From Candidatus Glassbacteria bacterium RIFCSPLOWO2_12_FULL_58_11 (GTDB lineage Bacteria > Gemmatimonadota > Glassbacteria > GWA2-58-10), in contig MFIX01000205.1 of the NCBI GenBank assembly GCA_001780825.1, positions 1 through 13,105 of the forward strand: a stretch of 13,105 nucleotides of DNA, read 5' to 3'. Position 1 is the stretch's first letter; every line of letters starts with the position of its first letter. This document shows, one piece after another, positions 7,465 to 13,105 of this stretch. The notes below the pieces were generated by a model. It saw only the letters and a list, made by a program, of their open reading frames with translations. It had not been told where the DNA came from and did not search any database. A program made the position numbers and the translations under genes.

Positions 7465-7477
7465 TTCAGTGACTGAA
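7465..7477. promoter_or_regulatory. 13-base palindrome just upstream of the glycosyltransferase-phosphatase gene
   Basis: TTCAGTGACTGAA is a perfect palindrome about a central G, ending 13 bases before the ATG at 7491 and touching the AAAGGATCAGGG ribosome-site region. It could be an operator, or a short hairpin affecting initiation. The half-site also appears in the inverted repeat at 2946-2968. The rest of the 7320-7490 gap shows no convincing -35/-10 pair. Confidence 0.25.
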
Positions 7478-7490
7478 AGGATCAGGGACA

Positions 7491-8864
7491 ATGATCAGTG
7501 TCATAATACCCGCGAAAAACGAAGAAAGTACCGTAGGATCAGTCGTCAAGATCGCCCGGAGCAATCCCGATGTGACGGAAGTTATCGTTATCGACGACAA
7601 GTCGTTCGACAATACCGCTAAAGAGGCTAAAGCCGCCGGGGCCAGCGTTATCACCAGCACCTGTATCGGCAAAGGCACATCCATGCGCGAGGGATTGCTT
7701 GTTTCCTCTCGGGACATCATTGTCTACTTAGATGCGGATCTGGGAAAGCTGGAGGCGAATGTCGTTCAAATACTCGCCGAGCCCATTCTTAAAAACGAAG
7801 CCGATTTTGTGAAAGCTAGATTCTCACGGGTGGCGGGCAGAATTACTGAAATGGTCGCCAAACCATTACTTGGCCTATTGTTTCCGTCACTCGCTTCTTT
7901 TGCGCAACCTCTGGGCGGTATCATCGCGGGCCGCCGGGAATTCTTTCAAAAAGTCACCTTTGAGGATGATTATGGTGTCGACGTCGCTTTGCTGATAGAT
8001 ATGCACCTGCTGGGCGCCAGAATCAAGGAGGTGGACATCGGCGAGATTGAGCATAAAATGAAGCCGTGGCCTCAGCTGATTATGATGTCCAAAGAGGTGT
8101 CGCGGGCAATTCTGAGGCGCTCCCAAAAAATCTCACGCGCCAATCTCGAAAACCTCGAAACCATATCTATCATTCGCGACTACATGGACGATGCAATACG
8201 CGATGAGGTGCGACATCTGCGTAAAATGGCCGTTTTCGACATGGACAACACCCTTCTGAAAGGACGGTTCATCGACAGGGCGGCGAAATCGTTCGGATTC
8301 CACAAGGATTTGATCGATATAGTGACGAAGAACCAGGATTCGTACCTGATCACGAAACTCATAGCACGATTGCTTAAAGGCAAGAACATTGCTGAACTTC
8401 TTTCGGTCACGGATTCGATTCCTTTGGTTGAAGATGCAGGTGATGTCGTAGCGACACTCCAGCAAAGGGGATATGTCACCGGCATCATCACTGACAGTTA
8501 CGATTGTATCGCCAACCACATCAAAAACAAGATCGGGGCGGATTTCGTACTGGCTAATGAGCTCGAATTCTCAAAAGGTGTGGCGACCGGAGAGGTTAAA
8601 ACGCCTTCCTACTTTTGTCGTTCCGAATCAAGCCAATGCAATCACAACTTCTGCAAGAGCAACGCCCTTTTGCACGCTGCAAAAGAACAGGGGATCGACC
8701 TGCGCAGCGTTATCGCGGTAGGTGACGAAGAGAACGACATTTGCATGGTGCGTATTGCAGGTATCGGGGTCTCGATGTGTTCGGGCAACAAAGTTCTCAA
8801 CTCCATAGCAGACCTCAGGATTGATGAATGGCGTTTGTCGCCTATTCTTGAGTTTGCAAACTGA
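7491..8864 (+). CDS. Fusion of GpgS-like glycosyltransferase (GT81-type) and SerB-like HAD phosphatase
   Basis: The N-terminal half (about 1-230) is a GT-A glycosyltransferase: VIIPAKNEE (4-12), VIDD (33-36), GKGTSMREG (60-68), and metal-binding DAD (81-83). The segment RITEMVAKPLLGLLFPSL (117-134), followed by FAQPLGG (137-143) and YGVDVALLID (161-170), strongly recalls glucosyl-3-phosphoglycerate synthase. The C-terminal half (about 245-457) is a HAD hydrolase: DMDNT (250-254) with nucleophile D250, TDS (334-336), K389 and GDEENDI (411-417), closest in layout to phosphoserine phosphatase. A fusion could make a glycosyl-3-phosphoglycerate and then dephosphorylate it to glucosyl- or mannosylglycerate, a compatible solute. 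Bifunctional MpgS-MpgP proteins are known, e.g. in Dehalococcoides. The sugar and acceptor are inferred. AT content and codon use differ sharply from the flanking genes, suggesting transfer. The start has CAGGG 3 bases upstream. Confidence 0.8.
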   Translation: MISVIIPAKNEESTVGSVVKIARSNPDVTEVIVIDDKSFDNTAKEAKAAGASVITSTCIGKGTSMREGLLVSSRDIIVYLDADLGKLEANVVQILAEPILKNEADFVKARFSRVAGRITEMVAKPLLGLLFPSLASFAQPLGGIIAGRREFFQKVTFEDDYGVDVALLIDMHLLGARIKEVDIGEIEHKMKPWPQLIMMSKEVSRAILRRSQKISRANLENLETISIIRDYMDDAIRDEVRHLRKMAVFDMDNTLLKGRFIDRAAKSFGFHKDLIDIVTKNQDSYLITKLIARLLKGKNIAELLSVTDSIPLVEDAGDVVATLQQRGYVTGIITDSYDCIANHIKNKIGADFVLANELEFSKGVATGEVKTPSYFCRSESSQCNHNFCKSNALLHAAKEQGIDLRSVIAVGDEENDICMVRIAGIGVSMCSGNKVLNSIADLRIDEWRLSPILEFAN

Positions 8865-8883
8865 TAAACACCGCCCACGGCAC

Positions 8884-8908
8884 ACCACCCGCTGCGGGGC
8901 GCGGTGGT
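8884..8908 (+). terminator. Probable hairpin terminator after the fusion gene
   Basis: ACCACC (8884-8889) pairs with GGTGGT (8903-8908); the inner CGC/GCG pairs extend the stem across one bulged C. A T-rich but interrupted stretch (ATTTGATTTCTCTT) follows. It lies 20 bases after the stop codon. The T-run is weak, so termination may be incomplete. Confidence 0.45.
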
Positions 8909-8920
8909 ATTTGATTTCTC

Positions 8921-8948
8921 TTGCAGGGCAAATTTTTTCAAGCATTAT
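8921..8948 (+). promoter_or_regulatory. Weak candidate promoter for the XdhC-MocA pair
   Basis: TTGCAG (8921-8926) and CATTAT (8943-8948) are 16 bases apart, with the -10 matching at 4 of 6 positions and the -35 at 3. Transcription would begin near 8955. That would make the ATG at 8961 almost leaderless and would favour the ATG at 8988 or 8994. It is suggestive only. Confidence 0.22.
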
Positions 8949-8960
8949 CAGTAATCAGGC

Positions 8961-10100
8961 ATGAAGGCCTTATATCTTCACGAAATCATGGTAATGGAAA
9001 ACCTCCTCAAAAACATGCTCCTGTTGCTTTCCCGCGGGGAGAAAGCCGCACTTTCCTCGGTTATCAGCCGCTCCGGCTCGGTGCCCGCGCCGGCCAATTC
9101 CAAGCTCCTGGTGGACAGCGCGGGCAAGATCTGGGGCACGGTGGGCGGGGGGGCCCTCGAAGGCGAGGTCCAGCACCAGGCTCGCGAGGCGCTTGCCTCG
9201 GAACGGCCCAGCGTAAAAAGCTTTGATTTCCAGTCGGATAAGCTGGAGAGCGCAGTTCAGATCTGCGGCGGTAAGATCACTGTTTATACCGAGGTGATCT
9301 TTCCGACTGCGCAGGAAATTGCTATTTACAGCACGGCGCTGGAGGCTATCCGCTCCTCGCGGACCGCGGCGCTGGTCACCGCCGTGCAGACAGCCTACAG
9401 CGAAAGGCCGCCGTCCGGCCCGCGGGTGCTTCTCGGCCGCGAGGGCGTGCTGGCCGGCTCCCTGGCCCGGCCCGAATGGAACCGGAAGCTGAGCGAAAAG
9501 GCAAAAGAGATGTTCGGCCAGGAAGACCCCCTCTACCTTGAACTTGCTGAAAAGCCGGCCGGCTGTCAGCACCTGGCCGGATTCCTCATCGAATTGATTC
9601 ACCCGGCGCCGGCCCTGGTGATATTCGGCGGCGGGCATATCGGCGTTCCGCTCTGCCGCCTCGGGGCGCTCTGCGGTTTCCGCGTGACCGTGGTTGATGA
9701 CCGGGCCGAGTATGCCGATCCAGCGCGCTTTCCGGAGGCCGAGCGCACGCTGCACAGCGATTTCGAAAAGGTTTTCGACTCCCTGGAGATCGGCCCGCGG
9801 CATTATCTGGTTTCGGTAACCCGCTGCCACACCACCGACCGCCAGGTTATCGGCCGGGCGGCGGGCCTGCCCGCGGCTTATATCGGGATGATCGGCAGCC
9901 GCCGCAAGGTCAAGCTCATCTGGGAGGAGCTCGAGCGCCGGGGGGTGGAGCGCGCCGCCCTGGAGCGGGTCCATGCTCCGGTGGGAGTTGAGATCGGCGC
10001 CGAGACGCCGGAGGAGATCGCGGTCAGTATCCTGGCCCAGATCATCCAGACCCGCCGCGATAAGAAGCCCGGGATCAACCAGGGCAGCATCCGCCTCTGA
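8961..10100 (+). CDS. xdhC: XdhC/CoxI-family molybdenum cofactor maturation factor (PaoD-like)
   Basis: Family members bind the finished molybdenum cofactor, help its sulfuration and insert it into xanthine oxidase family apoenzymes. The 379-residue product has the N-terminal domain motifs SGSVPAPANSKLLV (38-51), GTVGGGALEGEV (59-70) and ICGGKITVYTE (101-111). The C-terminal NAD-type Rossmann domain has VIFGGGHIG (220-228), VVDDR (244-248), GMIGSRRK (309-316) and the typical VHAPVGVEIGAETPEEIAVS near the end. Conserved C102 is present. The start is uncertain: ATGs at 8961, 8988 and 8994 all lack a clear ribosome site, and similarity begins around MENLL (8994). The gene is 24 bases from the MocA gene, so the two form a maturation unit for the upstream enzyme. 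Confidence 0.9.
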   Translation: MKALYLHEIMVMENLLKNMLLLLSRGEKAALSSVISRSGSVPAPANSKLLVDSAGKIWGTVGGGALEGEVQHQAREALASERPSVKSFDFQSDKLESAVQICGGKITVYTEVIFPTAQEIAIYSTALEAIRSSRTAALVTAVQTAYSERPPSGPRVLLGREGVLAGSLARPEWNRKLSEKAKEMFGQEDPLYLELAEKPAGCQHLAGFLIELIHPAPALVIFGGGHIGVPLCRLGALCGFRVTVVDDRAEYADPARFPEAERTLHSDFEKVFDSLEIGPRHYLVSVTRCHTTDRQVIGRAAGLPAAYIGMIGSRRKVKLIWEELERRGVERAALERVHAPVGVEIGAETPEEIAVSILAQIIQTRRDKKPGINQGSIRL

Positions 10101-10124
10101 GTTAAATAAGCGTGAGAGGAAAAG

Positions 10125-10709
10125 ATGATCGCCGGAATTATCCTGGCCGCCGGGAAATCTGAGCGGATGGGCAGCCCAAAGGCGCTTCTGCCGTTCGAGG
10201 GGAGCACTTTCCTGGGGCATCTGTACGCCTTGCTGAAAAAATCCCCGCTCGAGCCGGTCCGGGTGGTTCTCGGCGCGCATGAGAGCCGGATCAGGATGCA
10301 AGTCGAGCTGCAAGGCGGCGATGTGGTGCTGAACCCGGATTACGAGAAGGGCATGCTTTCCTCGGTACAGGCCGCACTCATTTCGCTGGAGCAGGCGAAA
10401 CCGGAAGCGGCGATCCTTTTTCCGGTTGACCATCCGAATATATCCCCGGCTCTGATCGATCGGGTGATCGAGGCTTACCGGGCCGGCGAAGGCGAGATAA
10501 TCATCCCGCTTAAAGATAGCCGCCGGGGCCACCCGGTGCTGTTTGCCGCCTCCCTTTTCGATGAGCTGCGCTCGGCTCCGCCGGATATCGGGGCCCGTCA
10601 CGTGGTGCGCAGTCATCCGGAGCGGGTATATGAGCTCCAGACCACCGAGCCGGGAGTCCTTCAGGATATCGACACTCCCGAGGATTACCGCAGGCTCGCC
10701 GGCCTTTGA
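10125..10709 (+). CDS. mocA: MocA-type molybdenum cofactor cytidylyltransferase
   Basis: MocA joins CTP to Mo-molybdopterin, giving the cytosine dinucleotide cofactor used by bacterial aldehyde oxidases and related hydroxylases. The 194-residue length is normal for the family. The nucleotide-binding loop is LAAGKSERMGSPK (7-19); the LAAG form is typical of MocA, while GTP-using MobA normally has LAGG. Other matching motifs are GMLSSV (76-81), the metal-binding PVDHP (100-104), RRGHPVLF (133-140) and DIDTPEDY (181-188). A GAGAGGAAAAG ribosome site directly precedes the ATG. It follows the XdhC gene by 24 bases, as expected for a maturation pair. Other NTP-transferase-3 proteins are possible in principle, but context and motifs agree. 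Confidence 0.9.
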   Translation: MIAGIILAAGKSERMGSPKALLPFEGSTFLGHLYALLKKSPLEPVRVVLGAHESRIRMQVELQGGDVVLNPDYEKGMLSSVQAALISLEQAKPEAAILFPVDHPNISPALIDRVIEAYRAGEGEIIIPLKDSRRGHPVLFAASLFDELRSAPPDIGARHVVRSHPERVYELQTTEPGVLQDIDTPEDYRRLAGL

Positions 10710-10855
10710 TCCGGCCTGCGCCGGCTCCCGCCCCTGTAAATAATATCTCCCGCGTCCGCGTTCCATGCTTGCTTCTTCCTCCCGATTATGCCATTATTGG
10801 TCAGGTTCCGTTCAGTTTTATGCCTGAATTATTCACAAGATACCGCAAACCCGCA

Positions 10856-11005
10856 AGGTGCGGCTCCCCGTGGCTACCCGGCATGTTTTGTAGGGGAGGG
10901 ATTCAAACCCTCCCTTACGGGAATCGGTATCCGGCTGCATCGTAGGTGCGGCCCCCCCCGCGGCCGCCCGAATGGAATGGGACAGGCACAGGGGCCTGCC
11001 CCTAC
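10856..11005. repeat. Cluster of GC-rich palindromic repeats (REP-like)
   Basis: This fills much of the 372-base gap between the MocA gene and the ADP-ribosylglycohydrolase gene. It has three parts. First, AGGTGCGGC...CCCG units occur twice, at 10856-10880 and 10944-10970. Second, a hairpin has arms GTAGGGGAGGG (10890-10900) and CCCTCCCTTAC (10908-10918), 11 pairs with one G-U. Third, a hairpin has arms GGGACAGGC (10979-10987) and GCCTGCCC (10994-11001) with one bulge, ending in CCTAC. Part of the cluster (10959-10999) recurs at 3128-3166. No stable coding frame runs through it. Such elements act variously as mRNA-end hairpins or passive mobile repeats; their role here is unknown. The remainder of the gap (10710-10855 and 11006-11081) shows nothing I can name. 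Confidence 0.7.
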
Positions 11006-11081
11006 AGGAGACGCAAACGGAATTTTTCGTGAATAAAACGGATTAGTAGTGCAATTAAATCTTAATCCGGTAAACTGCTGA

Positions 11082-12443
11082 ATGCTGAAAATCGAAAATC
11101 TGTATATCGGCCGCCGGGAGCTGGAATATGCTCGTCAGCAGCTTATCGATGAGGGCCGGGACACCGGGCCGCTGGAGGACCTTTTCGCCCGTTACCTCAA
11201 CCTGAGCGATAAGCAGCTGGCGGAGTGTCAGGCGGAACTCGGCGAATTCCTGGACCGCACGCTGTCCCTGCCCCCGCGGAAAGACTATCCGTACCACGAG
11301 CCCTCGGACCTGGAGGGAATCCGCGCTGCCCGGCCTTTGGCGGTGAAAGGGCTGGAGCTGGATTTCGATGAGGAGAGCCTGCGGGATAAAATCCACGGCG
11401 CCTGGCTGGGCAGGATCGCCGGCTGCCTGCTGGGCAAACCGGTCGAGGGCTGGGACTCGAAACGCCAGTGGGGCTACCTGCGCAGTCTGGAGCGCTACCC
11501 GCTGCAAGACTATTTCCGCGCCGAGGTTCCGCACCGGGTGGCGGAGAAGTATGAGATACGCCGCGAAAGGGCCTTTATCGACACCATCGAGCGCATGCCC
11601 TGGGATGACGATATTAATTATACCGTAGCCGGGATGCTGGTCCTGAAAAAGTACGGCCGGGATTTCACCCCCGAGGATGTGGCTGATTTCTGGCTGCAGA
11701 ACCTGCCTGTGCTCAGTACCTGGACCGCCGAGCGCACGGCTTACCGCAATTTCCTGCTGGGAATCGCTCCGCCTGAATCTGCCGTTTACCGCAATATTTT
11801 TTGCGAATGGATCGGCGCGCAGATCCGGGCGGATGCCTATGGCTACCTGGCCCTGGGTCATCCCGAGCTCGCCGCCGAATACGCCTGGCGCGATGCCTCG
11901 GTCAGCCACATACGCAACGGAATCTACGGCAGCCTGTGGGTGGCCGCGATGCTCGCCGCCGCGCCATTTGTCAAAAGCGCGCGCGAGGCGATGCTCTCCG
12001 GCCTGGCGCAGGTCCCGGCCCGCTGCCGCCTGACCGAGGCGATCCACCAGGTGATCGACTGGTACGACCAGGGACTGGGATTCGAGACCGCGATCCACCG
12101 GATACATGCCAGATGGGATGAGCATTTCGGCCATCACTGGTGCCACACGATCCCCAATGCTCAGCTCGTCGCCTTGGGCCTGCTCTGGGGGGAGGGGGAT
12201 TTCGAAAAAACGATCTGCCGGGCGGTCCAGGGCTGCTTCGACACCGACTGCAACGGGGCCACCGCCGGCTCGGTGGCCGGCCTGATACTGGGCGCTTCCG
12301 GGCTCCCGGAGAAATGGATCGCGCCGCTGAACAACGAAGTGGAGACCAGTATTCCCGGCTACCAGCTCGTCACAATCGAGAGCCTGGCCCGGGAATGCTT
12401 CCAGCTTTACCTGGAGCTCGAAAGCCGGAAACCCACCGGCTGA
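11082..12443 (+). CDS. ADP-ribosylglycohydrolase family protein
   Basis: The family removes ADP-ribose from proteins or small molecules at a binuclear magnesium site. In the 453-residue product the fold begins about residue 100 with GAWLGRIAGCLLGKPVEGW (106-124). The metal-binding sites are WDDDINYT (174-181) and DTDCNGATAGSVAG (387-400). The first site usually ends DDT; here it is DDDINYT, a form common in uncharacterised bacterial members. About 100 residues precede the catalytic fold; they are charged and helix-like with no signal peptide, and I do not recognise them. No partner ADP-ribosyltransferase is visible, and the downstream aldo/keto reductase suggests a metabolic rather than toxin-related role, though this is weak inference. 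The start lacks a clear ribosome site; the 11082 ATG is the first in frame. Confidence 0.85.
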   Translation: MLKIENLYIGRRELEYARQQLIDEGRDTGPLEDLFARYLNLSDKQLAECQAELGEFLDRTLSLPPRKDYPYHEPSDLEGIRAARPLAVKGLELDFDEESLRDKIHGAWLGRIAGCLLGKPVEGWDSKRQWGYLRSLERYPLQDYFRAEVPHRVAEKYEIRRERAFIDTIERMPWDDDINYTVAGMLVLKKYGRDFTPEDVADFWLQNLPVLSTWTAERTAYRNFLLGIAPPESAVYRNIFCEWIGAQIRADAYGYLALGHPELAAEYAWRDASVSHIRNGIYGSLWVAAMLAAAPFVKSAREAMLSGLAQVPARCRLTEAIHQVIDWYDQGLGFETAIHRIHARWDEHFGHHWCHTIPNAQLVALGLLWGEGDFEKTICRAVQGCFDTDCNGATAGSVAGLILGASGLPEKWIAPLNNEVETSIPGYQLVTIESLARECFQLYLELESRKPTG

Positions 12444-12480
12444 ATCGAGGTAAGTCTTAAATTCATTTGAGAGGCTTTCA

Positions 12481-13105
12481 ATGATCAGACCGCTGGTAAA
12501 ACCTCTGCCGCGAAGAGCCTTGGGACGCACCGGGGAAAAGCTTTCGATCATCGGTATGGGCGGGATTGTGGTCATGAACGAGACGCAGGAGCACGCCGAC
12601 CGGGTGGTATCCGAGGCCTTCGAGGCGGGAGTGAACTACTTTGATGTAGCCCCGACCTATGGGGATGCCGAGCAGCGTCTCGGACCAGCCCTCAAGCCTT
12701 TCCGTCATGAGGTTTTCCTGGCTTGCAAGACCATCGAGCGCGACCGCCGGGGCGCGGAAAAAGAGCTGCACCAGTCGCTCAAAAACCTCTGCACCGATCA
12801 CCTGGACCTGTACCAGATGCATTCCCTGGAAACCCGCGAGGATATCGACCGCGCGTTCGGCCCCGGCGGGGCGATCGAGACATTCGAGAAGGCCAAGGGA
12901 GCGGGCAAGGTCCGGTTCTGCGGCTTCTCCGCCCATTCGGTGGAGGCGGCCCTGGCCGCTATGGACCTTTACGCTTTCGACACGGTCCTGCTGCCGCTTA
13001 ACTATGTTTGCTGGTTCCGGGGCAATTTCGGCCCGCAGGTGGTCGAAAAAGCCGGGGAAAAGGGAATGGGAATCCTGGCGCTCAAGGCCGGGGCGCATAC
13101 GGTAG
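12481..13105 (+). CDS. Aldo/keto reductase, 3' truncated by the window end
   Basis: The family reduces carbonyls (or oxidises alcohols) with NADP(H). The visible 208 residues begin with LGRTGEKLSIIGMGG (14-28), the standard AKR opening. They contain the catalytic tetrad D55, Y60 (YFDVAPTYGDAE), K83 (ACKT) and H114 (YQMHSL), and continue through KVRFCGFSAHS and LPLNYVCW into the C-terminal half of the barrel. The frame is open to the last base, so roughly the last third is missing. The ATG has a GAGAGG site about 6 bases upstream and lies 37 bases after the ADP-ribosylglycohydrolase stop, so the two may be co-transcribed. Substrate unknown. The bacterial members most like it are often found next to Gfo/Idh or Tat-signal oxidoreductases in PVC-type genomes. 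Confidence 0.92.
   Translation, partial: MIRPLVKPLPRRALGRTGEKLSIIGMGGIVVMNETQEHADRVVSEAFEAGVNYFDVAPTYGDAEQRLGPALKPFRHEVFLACKTIERDRRGAEKELHQSLKNLCTDHLDLYQMHSLETREDIDRAFGPGGAIETFEKAKGAGKVRFCGFSAHSVEAALAAMDLYAFDTVLLPLNYVCWFRGNFGPQVVEKAGEKGMGILALKAGAHTV

Noticed and set aside
8970..10766. 598-residue open frame on the minus strand across the XdhC and MocA genes
   Set aside because: It spans two well-supported genes and their gap, has no recognisable domain, and its length is explained by scarce stop codons in GC-rich antisense sequence.
10706..10945. 79-residue plus-strand frame after the MocA gene
   Set aside because: It runs into the palindromic repeat cluster, overlaps the MocA stop, and has no ribosome site or recognisable sequence.
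10856..11005. CRISPR array
   Set aside because: The repeated units are palindromic, unequal in length and irregularly spaced, with no constant spacer size.
11055..12575. 506-residue minus-strand open frame over the ADP-ribosylglycohydrolase gene
   Set aside because: No domain pattern; the plus-strand frame has clear metal-binding motifs, so this is a shadow.

Overview
The window is bacterial DNA, mostly GC-rich (about 60% by eye), with tightly packed genes on both strands. It reads as a chromosomal segment of an environmental, probably anaerobic or facultative bacterium. A Tat-exported Gfo/Idh-type oxidoreductase, an ADP-ribosylglycohydrolase, an aldo/keto reductase and an ABC permease with a C-terminal DUF3526-like end occur together in the PVC and FCB superphyla and in uncultured candidate phyla. 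That taxonomic hint is inference only; no marker gene here fixes the lineage.

Layout. At 2-343 is the 3' end of an ABC permease on the plus strand. It converges through a two-way terminator (455-484) on a minus-strand block: tRNA-Arg(ACG) with encoded CCA (587-663), a short TrmO-type tRNA methyltransferase (802-1287), and a Tat-signal Gfo/Idh/MocA oxidoreductase (1322-2659). A roughly 590-base gap (2660-3246) separates this block from a divergent plus-strand operon and contains candidate back-to-back promoters, small inverted repeats and a fragment of a dispersed repeat.

The core of the window is a molybdenum hydroxylase system. Genes at 3247-3885, 3888-6005 and 6007-6999 encode the [2Fe-2S] subunit with a Tat signal, the Mo-cofactor catalytic subunit, and an FAD subunit that carries extra cysteines for a [4Fe-4S] cluster. 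This is the arrangement of the E. coli periplasmic aldehyde oxidase PaoABC: only the small subunit has a signal, so the folded complex would be exported as one unit. A 73-residue cysteine-containing protein (7027-7248) ends the operon just before a strong terminator (7281-7319). Further on, an XdhC/PaoD-type maturation factor (8961-10100) and a MocA-type cytidylyltransferase (10125-10709) would make, sulfurate and insert the molybdopterin cytosine dinucleotide cofactor.

Between the enzyme operon and its maturation genes lies a compositionally foreign gene (7491-8864). It encodes a fusion of a GpgS-like glycosyltransferase and a SerB-like HAD phosphatase, potentially a one-protein route to a glucosylglycerate-type compatible solute. 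This is the most unusual single gene in the window.

The right part holds a cluster of GC-rich palindromic repeats (10856-11005), an ADP-ribosylglycohydrolase family protein (11082-12443) and an aldo/keto reductase cut by the window end (12481-13105).
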